Below are positions 52,750 through 60,861 of a stretch of DNA of 64,000 bases, piece after piece. Position numbers and translations under genes: made by a program. Within the stretch, counting starts at the first letter, position 1. Each line of letters begins with the position of its first letter. The DNA lies in the NCBI GenBank assembly GCA_937927415.1, contig CALBDS010000001.1, positions 62,001 through 126,000 of the forward strand. The letters are read 5' to 3'. The stretch comes from an uncultured Rhodospirillaceae bacterium. Its GTDB lineage: Bacteria > Pseudomonadota > Alphaproteobacteria > Azospirillales > Azospirillaceae. The notes beneath the pieces were generated by a model, which was not told the DNA's origin, made no database searches, and was given only the letters and a program-made list of their open reading frames with translations.

Positions 52750-52894
52750 GGACGAAGTGTGTCATAGCGGCTTCCGGCAGAGCAACCATCGTTCTGCATG
52801 GTTGCGTGCCGAATGCCGCTTTCTCAGGCAACCGCGCTCTTATGTCGCGGATACCATAGAAACGCTCACAAATGGTTAAATTTGATTAACTTAA

Positions 52895-53926
52895 TCATTC
52901 CATCAGCGCCTCATGCAATCGGCGCTCACTCTGCGAATCGGGAGGCAAACCGAAACGCAAGCGGGCCGGGTGATCGGCAAAGCGCCGGACGAGAAGACCG
53001 CCCCTCCCCAACTTTTCATAGAATTCCGGCGCCCGATCGTCCTCCACCAGCCGGAACAGGGATGTTCCGCCCACCACCCGCAGCCCCGCCGCCTTTAGCA
53101 AAAGGGAGTCCAACCGCGCCGCCGCCGCCGCCAGCCGCGCGCGCGCTTGCCCCGCCCACACCGCATCGGACAGGGCCGCACGGCCGATGGTCAGCGCCGG
53201 CCCGGCCACCGCCCACGGCCCCACGGCGGCGCGCACGGCGGCGGCGGTATCCGGGGCCGCCAGCACGAAGCCCAGCCGCACCCCAGCCAACCCAAAGAAC
53301 TTGCCGAACGACCGGACCACCACCAGCCCCGGCTGACCGGCGTGGGCGGCGATGCTGGCCTCGGGCGTCACCTCGGCGAAGGCCTCGTCCACCACCAGCC
53401 AGCCACCGGCGGCGTGCCGGTGCGCGGCCAGAGCGGTCAGGACGTCGGCGGGCAGGATGCGGCCATCGGGGTTGTTGGGATTGACCACCACCGCCACGTC
53501 AGCGGCCTCCAGATCCTCCACCCGCGTGACCGTGCGCACCCGATGCCCGGCCAGCGCCCACGCCTGGGCGTGTTCGGCATAGGTGGGGCCGAGCACCGCC
53601 CCCGTTCCCGGCCGGCGCAGGCGGGGCAAAAGCTGAATGATGGCCTGCGACCCCGGAGCCGCCGCCACATGATCGGCGGAAGGAGCACCGTAAAAACCGG
53701 CGGCGGCGTGGCGAAGCCCCTCCTCCGCCCCGCGGCCCGGCAGACGGGTCCAGTCCTCCGCCGCCAGGGGCGGCAGGGGATAGGGCCAGGGGTTGATGCC
53801 GGTGGACAGGTCGATCCACGGCTCCGGCGCGCCGGGGAAGGCGGCGCGGGCCGCATCCAGGTCGCCCCCGTGCAGGATGATCTGCGGGGACGGTTCCCCC
53901 TTGGTACCGACGGTGGTTTCCGCCAT
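52895..53926 (-). CDS. cobC: L-threonine-O-3-phosphate decarboxylase
   Basis: A 343-residue PLP enzyme of the CobC (CobD of Salmonella) type, which decarboxylates L-threonine-O-3-phosphate to the aminopropanol phosphate linker of cobalamin. LHGGDLDAARAAFP and PWIDLSTGINPWPYP are its typical opening; NPNNPDGR binds the cofactor and Lys209 in SFGKFFGLAG forms the Schiff base. AGGAGG precedes the start. It is divergent from cbiB with 88 bp between the starts, so a shared control region is likely. Confidence 0.92.
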   Translation of the reverse strand: MAETTVGTKGEPSPQIILHGGDLDAARAAFPGAPEPWIDLSTGINPWPYPLPPLAAEDWTRLPGRGAEEGLRHAAAGFYGAPSADHVAAAPGSQAIIQLLPRLRRPGTGAVLGPTYAEHAQAWALAGHRVRTVTRVEDLEAADVAVVVNPNNPDGRILPADVLTALAAHRHAAGGWLVVDEAFAEVTPEASIAAHAGQPGLVVVRSFGKFFGLAGVRLGFVLAAPDTAAAVRAAVGPWAVAGPALTIGRAALSDAVWAGQARARLAAAAARLDSLLLKAAGLRVVGGTSLFRLVEDDRAPEFYEKLGRGGLLVRRFADHPARLRFGLPPDSQSERRLHEALME

Positions 53927-54014
53927 GATCCGCGCCTCCTCCGATCCCGCGGGCCGCATCCGGTCCGCACAACATCGCCCGCCACCCGATCCGGCCCCTG
54001 GAGTCCGTCTGGAC

Positions 54015-54980
54015 ATGGAGTTGCATTTCCCGCTGCTGGCCGCCGCCCTCGTCATCGAGGGGCTGGCCGGCTATCCCGATGCCCTCTACGCCCGCATCCG
54101 TCATCCGGTGGTGTGGTTCGGCGCCCTCATAAACCGCCTGGACCGGATGCTCAACCATGACGGCGACCCGCCGCTGAAACGCCGGCTGGCCGGGGTGCTG
54201 GGGCTGGCCGTGCTGCTGGCGGCGGTGGGCTGGGGATCGGCGGCGCTGGCGGCGGCGTTGCGCACCCTGCCGTTCGGCTGGCTGCTGGAAGCCCTGGCAG
54301 CCTCCACCCTGCTGGCCCAGCGCAGCCTGTACGACCATGTGGCGGCGGTGGCGGCGGGCCTGCGCCGCGACGGGCTGGAGGGCGGACGGCGGGCGGTGGC
54401 GATGATCGTCGGACGCGACCCCGCCACCCTGGACGAACCGGGCGTGGCCCGCGCCGCCATCGAAAGCCTGGCCGAGAATTTCTCCGACGGCATCGTCGCC
54501 CCGGCGGTGTGGCTGGCGGTGGGGGGGCTGCCCGGCATCGCGCTTTACAAGGCGATCAACACCGCCGACAGCATGATCGGCCACCGCACCCCCCGGCATG
54601 ACGCCTATGGCTGGGCGGCGGCGCGGCTGGACGATCTGGTCAACCTGCCGGGATCGCGGCTGGCGGCCCTGCTGATCGTCGGGGCGGCGGCGGTAACGGC
54701 GGGGGCCGATCCGGCGGCAGCGGCGGCCAGCGTGCGCAAGGATGCCACCCACCACCGATCGCCAAACGCCGGTTGGCCGGAATCGGCCATGGCCGGGGCA
54801 CTCGACCTGCGCCTGGGCGGGCCGCGGGTCTATGGCAGCGTGCGGGTCACCGATCACTGGATCGGGCCGGGCCGCACCGCCGCCACCGCCGACGACATCG
54901 ACCGGGCGCTGGTGCTGTTCCGCCGCGCCTGCCTGTTGCTGCTGGGCGGGGCGGTGGTGCTGGGGATCGTGCTGCCATAA
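54015..54980 (+). CDS. cbiB: Adenosylcobinamide-phosphate synthase CbiB/CobD
   Basis: A 321-residue membrane protein that attaches aminopropanol phosphate (from the CobC product) to adenosylcobyric acid. Family signs are HPVVWFGALINRLDRMLN near the N-terminus, ESLAENFSDGIVAPAVW and the AINTADSMIGHRTPR segment, then AGALDLRLGGPRVYG near the end. Several hydrophobic helices fit an inner-membrane location. The start at 54015 gives the standard length. The next gene, a permease, begins 28 bp further on. Confidence 0.93.
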   Translation: MELHFPLLAAALVIEGLAGYPDALYARIRHPVVWFGALINRLDRMLNHDGDPPLKRRLAGVLGLAVLLAAVGWGSAALAAALRTLPFGWLLEALAASTLLAQRSLYDHVAAVAAGLRRDGLEGGRRAVAMIVGRDPATLDEPGVARAAIESLAENFSDGIVAPAVWLAVGGLPGIALYKAINTADSMIGHRTPRHDAYGWAAARLDDLVNLPGSRLAALLIVGAAAVTAGADPAAAAASVRKDATHHRSPNAGWPESAMAGALDLRLGGPRVYGSVRVTDHWIGPGRTAATADDIDRALVLFRRACLLLLGGAVVLGIVLP

Positions 54981-55008
54981 CCCATACCCGCGAACCCCCA
55001 TACCCGTC

Positions 55009-55848
55009 ATGCCGACCAGCGTCTTCCTTGTGGTTCTTTTGGCCGCGGCCCTGCATGCAGGCTGGAACGCCATCGTCAAGGGCGGCGGTGACAAGCGGCT
55101 GTCCACGGCTCTGGTGGCAGCCTCCTCCGGCCTCCTGTCGGCTGTGGCCTTGCCGTTTCTGGACCAACCGGCGGCGGCAAGCTGGCCGTTCATCGCCGCG
55201 TCCGCTCTGCTGCATCAGGCGTACTTCGCCCTGGTGATGGGCGCCTATCACGCCGGCGACATGAGCCGGACCTATCCTCTGATGCGGGGAACGGCGCCGA
55301 TGCTGGTGGCTGCGGCCAGTCTGGCCCTGTTCGGCGAAGCCCTGGCACCTGCCGCCTGGGGCGGCATCGCGTTCATCACCGGCGGTATCGTCAGCCTCGT
55401 CCTGCCAAGGCATCCGGGCAGAGGCAACGGAGGAACGGTTCACGCTCTGCTGAACGCCGTGGTCATCGCCGCCTATACCCTGGTGGACGGCATGGGTGCC
55501 CGCCTGTCGCAGACTCCGGCGGCCTATACGCTGTGGGTGTTCCTGATAAGCGCCCTCCCCTTCACCGCCTGGGCGCTCAGCGGGCCGCGGCGGGCGGCGG
55601 CGGTGCCCTATTATTTCAGCAATCTGCGCATGGGGCTGATCGGCGGCTTGGGGTCGGTGCTGTCCTATGCCCTGGTGCTGTGGGCAATGACCCTGGCGCC
55701 GGTGGCGATGGTGGCGGCTCTGCGGGAAACCTCCATCCTGTTCGCCACCGCCATTGCCGCCCTGGTGCTGAAGGAACGGGTCGGCCCCGCCCGCATCGCC
55801 GCTGCCGGCTTGATCGCCACGGGTGCCGTGGTGCTGCGGCTGTCCTAA
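55009..55848 (+). CDS. EamA-family (DMT) permease
   Basis: A 279-residue drug/metabolite transporter with about ten short membrane helices in two EamA halves (about 5-130 and 145-278). AALHAGWNAIVK and SRTYPLMRGTAPMLVA, and the second-half ALRETSILFATAIAALVLKER, are typical. It lies between cbiB and cobQ, on the cbiB strand, and probably shares the cbiB transcript. A role in corrinoid or precursor movement is possible but these permeases are promiscuous and the link rests on position alone. Confidence 0.82.
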   Translation: MPTSVFLVVLLAAALHAGWNAIVKGGGDKRLSTALVAASSGLLSAVALPFLDQPAAASWPFIAASALLHQAYFALVMGAYHAGDMSRTYPLMRGTAPMLVAAASLALFGEALAPAAWGGIAFITGGIVSLVLPRHPGRGNGGTVHALLNAVVIAAYTLVDGMGARLSQTPAAYTLWVFLISALPFTAWALSGPRRAAAVPYYFSNLRMGLIGGLGSVLSYALVLWAMTLAPVAMVAALRETSILFATAIAALVLKERVGPARIAAAGLIATGAVVLRLS

Positions 55849-55860
55849 AATAATCGTGCG

Positions 55861-57318
55861 CTAAACCGCCGCGTCCAGCAGGGCCGTCACGTCCAGATGC
55901 CGTTCCAGATGGTCGGCCAGGGCGTCCAGGGTGGCGTCCACCGCCGCGTCATAGGCCAGATCCGACGACGCTCCCAACCCCGACAGCCACGCCGCCCGAA
56001 AGGCGTCGGAGGCGAACAGGCCGTGCAGGTAGCACCCCGCCACCCGCCCATCCGCCGATGCCGCCCCGTCCAGCCGTTCACCGAACGCCAGCAGCGGACG
56101 GGCGGTGTCGGGACCGGCGGTGCGGCCCATGTGCATCTCGTACCCCGCAACCGGGGTGCCGGTGGCACGGTGACGGCCGCGCACCTCCTCCAGGATCTTC
56201 GGGCCGCTCAGCACCGTTTCCACGTCCAGCAGCCCCAGCCCGTCCACCGCCCCCGGCGGTCCCTCGATGCCGTCGGGATCGGCGATGCGGCGGCCCAGCA
56301 TCTGATAGCCGCCGCAGATGCCCAGCACCCGCCCGCCGCGGCGGTGGTGGGCCAGCAGGTCCACATCCCACCCCTGCGCCCGGAAAAAGGCCAGATCGGC
56401 AATGGTCGCCTTCGATCCCGGCAGGATCACCAGCCCGGCGTCGGCGGGCAGCGGCGTGCCCGGCGGCACCATCACCAGCCGCACCGCCGGTTCCTGGGCC
56501 AGCGGATCGAAATCGTCGAAATTGGAAATGCGGGCGAGCATCGGCACCGCCACCGTCAGCGCCGCCCCGTCCTTGCCCCCGCCGCCGGTGGCGCCCAGCG
56601 ACTGGGCATCCTCCGCCGGCAGCCGGGCGGCGTCGCGGAACCACGGCGCCACGCCGAAGCTGTGCCAGCCCGTGCGCTCGGCAATGGCGGTCAGCCCGCC
56701 GTCGAACAGCCGCACGTCGCCGCGGAACTTGTTGATGATGAAACCGCGGACCAGCGTCCGTTCCTCATCGCTCAACAGGGCGTGGGTCCCGACCAGGGCG
56801 GCGATCACCCCGCCGCGGTCGATGTCGCCCACCAGCACCACCGGCACCCCGGCGGCGGTGGCGAAACCCATGTTGGCGATGTCGCCGGCCCGCAGGTTGA
56901 TTTCCGCCGGGCTGCCCGCTCCCTCCACCACCACCACGTCGGCCTCGGCCTTCAGGCGGGTGAAGCTGTCGAGCACAGCGCCAAGGAAATCACGCTTGCG
57001 CCGCTGGTACGATCCGGCCTGTGCCGTGCCGATCACCCGGCCCTGCACCACCACCTGCGCGCCCATGTCGCTTTGGGGTTTCAGCAGCACCGGATTCATG
57101 TGGACGCTGGGCGCCACGCCGCAGGCCCGCGCCTGCAACGCCTGCGCCCGGCCGATCTCGCCGCCGTCGGCGGTGACCGCGGCGTTGTTGGACATGTTCT
57201 GCGGCTTGAACGGCCGCACCGTCAGCCCCCGCCGCACCAGCGCGCGGCACAGCCCCGCCACCAGCAGCGACTTTCCCACGTCGGAGCCGGTGCCCTGCAG
57301 CATGATGGCGCGTGCCAT
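55861..57318 (-). CDS. cobQ: Cobyric acid synthase
   Basis: A 485-residue ATP-dependent amidotransferase that amidates the b, d, e and g side chains of adenosylcobyrinic acid a,c-diamide. The N-terminal dethiobiotin-synthetase-like ATPase has MLQGTGSDVGKSLLVAG and PQNMSNNAAV; the glutaminase has Cys335 (GICGGYQMLG) and His432 (YLHGLF). Gln-derived ammonia is delivered between the two. The start at 57318 lies 7 bp after the cobU stop, in the same operon. Confidence 0.95.
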   Translation of the reverse strand: MARAIMLQGTGSDVGKSLLVAGLCRALVRRGLTVRPFKPQNMSNNAAVTADGGEIGRAQALQARACGVAPSVHMNPVLLKPQSDMGAQVVVQGRVIGTAQAGSYQRRKRDFLGAVLDSFTRLKAEADVVVVEGAGSPAEINLRAGDIANMGFATAAGVPVVLVGDIDRGGVIAALVGTHALLSDEERTLVRGFIINKFRGDVRLFDGGLTAIAERTGWHSFGVAPWFRDAARLPAEDAQSLGATGGGGKDGAALTVAVPMLARISNFDDFDPLAQEPAVRLVMVPPGTPLPADAGLVILPGSKATIADLAFFRAQGWDVDLLAHHRRGGRVLGICGGYQMLGRRIADPDGIEGPPGAVDGLGLLDVETVLSGPKILEEVRGRHRATGTPVAGYEMHMGRTAGPDTARPLLAFGERLDGAASADGRVAGCYLHGLFASDAFRAAWLSGLGASSDLAYDAAVDATLDALADHLERHLDVTALLDAAV

Positions 57319-57325
57319 GGCGGTG

Positions 57326-57841
57326 TCAGCCCTTTAGATTCATCGGAAGCCCGGCCACCACGAACACCACCCGCCGGGCGCGTTCGGCCACCATCTGGTG
57401 CAGCCGCCCGGCATGGTCGCGGAACGCGCGGGCCATGGCGTTGTCGGGAACGATGCCCAGCCCCACCTCGTTCGACACCAGAACCACAGTGCCCGGCAGC
57501 CGTTCCAGCGTGTCGGCAAAGGCGGTGCAGGCCATGGACACGTCCCGCCCCGCCCCCATCAGGTTCGACACCCACAGGGTCAGGCAATCGACCAGCACCG
57601 ACGTGTGCGGCGAAGCGTGGCGCATCAGCGCCCCCACCAGATCCAGCGGCTCTTCCACCGTGGTCCAGCCGTGGCCGCGGTCGGCGCGATGGTGGCGGAT
57701 GCGGGCGGCCATTTCCGTATCGAACGCCTGCGCCGTCGCCAGATAGATCCAGGGGGCCGGTGCGGCCTTCACCAGTTCTTCGGCATACCGGCTCTTGCCG
57801 GAACGGGCGCCGCCCAGAACCAGTATCACATGCCCGCTCAT
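57326..57841 (-). CDS. cobU: Adenosylcobinamide kinase / guanylyltransferase
   Basis: A 171-residue CobU/CobP enzyme that phosphorylates adenosylcobinamide and then adds GMP from GTP. The P-loop GGARSGKS spans 10-17, with SRYAEELV following. The later motifs VDCLTLWVSNLM and VLVSNEVGLGIVP are family hallmarks. First gene of the cobU-cobQ operon. Its 270-bp upstream region carries the repeats listed separately, and I found no B12-box that would mark a cobalamin riboswitch. Confidence 0.94.
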   Translation of the reverse strand: MSGHVILVLGGARSGKSRYAEELVKAAPAPWIYLATAQAFDTEMAARIRHHRADRGHGWTTVEEPLDLVGALMRHASPHTSVLVDCLTLWVSNLMGAGRDVSMACTAFADTLERLPGTVVLVSNEVGLGIVPDNAMARAFRDHAGRLHQMVAERARRVVFVVAGLPMNLKG

Positions 57842-57917
57842 GTTCCCTCCTGCCCGGTGCGTGCAGCCCCGCCCCGTTCCCGTGGCGGAACGGCGGAGAC
57901 TCCGGCATCGCCGGCGC

Positions 57918-57957
57918 GACAGTCACACTATCACCAGCGAGACAGTCACAATACTGT
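57918..57957. promoter_or_regulatory. Direct repeat and dyad upstream of cobU
   Basis: gacagtcaca occurs twice, at 57918-57927 and 57941-57950, with a 23-bp period, about two helical turns. The second copy forms half of ACAGT-N6-ACTGT (57942-57957). The pattern fits cooperative binding of a regulator between cobU and the divergent hydrolase gene. Confidence 0.4.
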
Positions 57958-58111
57958 AACCATGAAAGCTAGTTTTTCAGAGTAGCACAGGCTTTGCGTT
58001 TCCTCGATTCCCAACGGTTGCGGCATAGCGCATCGCCGCATCCCGGCCGGGGCGGGGCTTTTCCCGGTGCGGGCACTGGACAAGGGCCGGATGCCGGGTT
58101 ACCCCAGCCCC

Positions 58112-58945
58112 ATGCCGAACATCGAGCTGATTACCCGCCGCCCGACCGGCGGCCCCGCCCGCCCCCATCCCCTGCTGTTTGTCCACGGCGCCTTTTGCGG
58201 CGGCTGGATCTGGGATGAACACTTCCTGCCCTGGTTCGCCGAGCACGGTTGGACCGCCCACGCGCTCAGCCTGCGCGGCCACGGCAACAGCGGCGGGTGG
58301 GAAGGGCTTCTCAACCACGGCCTGTCCGATTATGTGGACGACGTGCTGTCGGTGCTGGACGGGATGGACACGCCCCCGGTGCTGATCGGCCATTCCATGG
58401 GCGGCATGATCGTTCAGCGGGCGCTGGTCCGCCGCCCCGCCACCCCGGCGGCGGTGCTGATGTCGTCGGCCCCACCCCAAGGGTTGTTGGAATCGACCCT
58501 GTGGATGGCGTGGAGCCATCCGTACGTCTTTCAGCAGATGACGGTGCTGAACACCTTGGGCGACAAGGCCGTCGATCCCATGGGCATTTCCCGCGCCATG
58601 TTCTCCGACGCCATGCCGAAGGACGAGGCGCTGCGCTACATGCCGATGATGCAGGGGGAATCCCAGCGGGTGCTGCTGGAAATCGGCGGCTGGATCCCGT
58701 TTCCCACGCTGCCGCCGCGCGACATTCCCATCCTGGTCACGGGGGCGGAGGACGACCGGCTGATCCCCGCCCATCAGGTGCGGGCCACCGCCCGTCTGCT
58801 GGGGACGGAGGCGGAAATCTTCCCCCACATCGGCCACGCCATGATGCTGGAACCCGACTGGGAAACCGTGGCCCGGCGGATCGACGCATGGCTGGCCCAG
58901 ACCCTGGACAAGACCACCTCCGTCAAGGACGCGCAGCCAGCCTAA
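58112..58945 (+). CDS. Alpha/beta hydrolase
   Basis: A 277-residue alpha/beta-fold hydrolase. HGAFCGGW forms the oxyanion region, GHSMGG (about 104-109) is the nucleophile elbow, the catalytic Asp is in TGAEDDRLIP and the His in FPHIGHAMM near 248. It could be an esterase, lipase or peptidase. The start is uncertain: Met at 58112 is used, with ATG 58091 and GTG 58067 as alternatives. Its last four bases overlap the stop of the convergent response regulator. Confidence 0.85.
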   Translation: MPNIELITRRPTGGPARPHPLLFVHGAFCGGWIWDEHFLPWFAEHGWTAHALSLRGHGNSGGWEGLLNHGLSDYVDDVLSVLDGMDTPPVLIGHSMGGMIVQRALVRRPATPAAVLMSSAPPQGLLESTLWMAWSHPYVFQQMTVLNTLGDKAVDPMGISRAMFSDAMPKDEALRYMPMMQGESQRVLLEIGGWIPFPTLPPRDIPILVTGAEDDRLIPAHQVRATARLLGTEAEIFPHIGHAMMLEPDWETVARRIDAWLAQTLDKTTSVKDAQPA

Positions 58946-60828
58946 CCGTTTCCCGGCGCCCCCTTCTGGGTGAGGACGATGAACACCTTGTCCTCAAGCT
59001 GGTCGGGGGTGAAGGGTTTGACGATGTAGGCGGTGACCTGATGGGCCAGCGCGTGCTCCACCGCCTTGCGGGTGGCCAGCGCCGTGACCATCAGGAACGG
59101 CAGGTCGGGGCGCACGGCGCGGACCTGTTTCAGCACCTCCAGCCCGCTGGCCCGCGGCATCATCCAGTCGCAGATGATGAGGTCGTAGCGGTCCTCGTGT
59201 CCGAGGAAACGGTCGAGCGCCTGCTGCCCGTCCTCCATGGTTTCGATGACGCCGACGCCGAGGTCGTGGAGCACGGATTCCACATAATTGCGCGGCCCGT
59301 CCTCGTCATCCACCACCATGACCCGCAGATTGCTCATATCGATGAAGGGCACCCCGATGGCGGCCAGGGCAGTGCGCAGCCATGCCGCCCGCGCGCCCCG
59401 CTCCTTGGTGCCCTGGGCCGCCAGCAGAAAGGCGCGGATGAACCGGGGGCGGTGGACCTGACGGTAGAGGGCACGGGCGGCGGCAATGCGGCTCTTGCCC
59501 TCGCAAAACGCCTTTTCCCCGGCCAGCTTGACGATTTCCAGCACCTTGTCGGCGGTGGGGTCGGTCTTGACCTGCTGAAGGGGGGACAGGATGCGCTGGG
59601 TACGGATGAAGGTGTTCTGCACCTCGTCGATCTGCTTGGCGAAGGTGTCGCGCTCCTCCGCCGGAAAGGCGGAATCGAGCATCAGCCGCTGCACCTCGGC
59701 CAGCCCCTTCAGCTTGTCGCTCTGCTCCTTCCAGCAGTCGAGCAGGCGCCCGGCGAATTCCCGCCCGTCGAAATAGACCCGCAGATATTGGTTCACCGCC
59801 CGCAGGGACACCGGGGTCAGCGGCATCTTCTGGAGCATGAACAGGATCCGCAGCTTTTCGATGAAGTTGCGGCCCTTGATGATTTCGGGAAGCGTATCCT
59901 CGTTCAGCAGCAGCGCCATGCGCCGCTGCAGCGACGCCTCGGTCCGGGTGCCGCCGCGATAGCCGTCGGCGGTCTTCACCCGCTGGGCGATGCGGGCCAG
60001 GGCCAGCACCTCCTTCTGCACCGATTCGATGCCGAACATGTCGCCGATGCTGCCGACAGCGAACCGCTGGGGCTTGGCCAGTTCCCGGCGGAACGCCACC
60101 ATCAGGCTGTCAGACAGAACCGGCATGTCCGCCCGCCGCATCAGCGCCCCCAGCTTCACCACCAGCGCCGGGGTATCCTCGGGCAATGGGGAATCGCCGG
60201 TCACCAGGATGATGATGGTATCCACCAGCCGGACAAAGGCCATGTCCCCGGACAGGGAGGCCATGCCGGATTCACTGCGCACCATCTCCCCCAACAGCCG
60301 GTCCAGCGGCGCCAGGGTGGTTTCATCCTCCGCCGTTTCGGCCAGCCCCAGGAGCAGAGCGGCCTTTTCGGCAAAGGACCGCCCGGCGTGGATGTACTGG
60401 GTCAGGGCCGCATCGACGATCCATCGTCCGGTCTGGACATCCTTGTCCATCACCTCCCGGATGGTCGCGGCATAGGCCTCCGCGGTCAGTTCCGGGATGA
60501 CCCATTCCTTGGACCGCTGGCGGGTCAGCATGGCGACGTCGTTGACCAGCGCGTTGAGCGAGCCGGTCTTGCGCCCCATCACCCGTTCGGCCTGCTGAAG
60601 GATGCCGACGAAGATCGCCTGATTGGACAGGGTGTTCTGGTGGCGGGGCGAGTGCAGAAGCTCGGTGGGCGTCAGGGCGTTTTCATTCAGAAAACGCTCG
60701 CAATGACGCCCGATGCTGTCCCGCGCCGCCGTCGCGTAGAAATCCTCCGCCGTAACGCATGGGGCGGCATCCTGTGAATCTTCAGGATCGAGTGTCTTGT
60801 CATCGACCAGATCGGCGTCCGATGCCAT
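58942..60828 (-). CDS. Response regulator with uncharacterised 500-residue N-terminal part
   Basis: A 628-residue protein. Residues about 503-622 are a receiver domain with VVDDEDGP (acidic pocket), phosphoacceptor Asp554 in IICDWMMP, Thr in MVTALA and Lys in YIVKPF. The first 500 residues are helical, with stretches such as RHQNTLSNQAIFVGILQQAERVMG and two pairs of similar helices around 110-190 and 290-400; they match no family that I recognise. No DNA-binding or cyclase domain follows the receiver. It lies 33 bp downstream of a hybrid kinase, a likely phosphodonor. Confidence 0.75.
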   Translation of the reverse strand: MASDADLVDDKTLDPEDSQDAAPCVTAEDFYATAARDSIGRHCERFLNENALTPTELLHSPRHQNTLSNQAIFVGILQQAERVMGRKTGSLNALVNDVAMLTRQRSKEWVIPELTAEAYAATIREVMDKDVQTGRWIVDAALTQYIHAGRSFAEKAALLLGLAETAEDETTLAPLDRLLGEMVRSESGMASLSGDMAFVRLVDTIIILVTGDSPLPEDTPALVVKLGALMRRADMPVLSDSLMVAFRRELAKPQRFAVGSIGDMFGIESVQKEVLALARIAQRVKTADGYRGGTRTEASLQRRMALLLNEDTLPEIIKGRNFIEKLRILFMLQKMPLTPVSLRAVNQYLRVYFDGREFAGRLLDCWKEQSDKLKGLAEVQRLMLDSAFPAEERDTFAKQIDEVQNTFIRTQRILSPLQQVKTDPTADKVLEIVKLAGEKAFCEGKSRIAAARALYRQVHRPRFIRAFLLAAQGTKERGARAAWLRTALAAIGVPFIDMSNLRVMVVDDEDGPRNYVESVLHDLGVGVIETMEDGQQALDRFLGHEDRYDLIICDWMMPRASGLEVLKQVRAVRPDLPFLMVTALATRKAVEHALAHQVTAYIVKPFTPDQLEDKVFIVLTQKGAPGNG

Positions 60829-60861
60829 AGCGTTTCTTTCTCAGGCGAAACCCGGTGCGGA

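Noticed and set aside
52883..52897. TGATTAA-c-TTAATCA palindrome
   Set aside because: It overlaps the stop codon of cobC in a short AT-rich gap; position and composition make a chance match likely.
57842..58066. Cobalamin riboswitch upstream of cobU
   Set aside because: No B12-box consensus or the expected long paired core was found on the minus strand; the region is also short for this fold. A covariance search would settle it.
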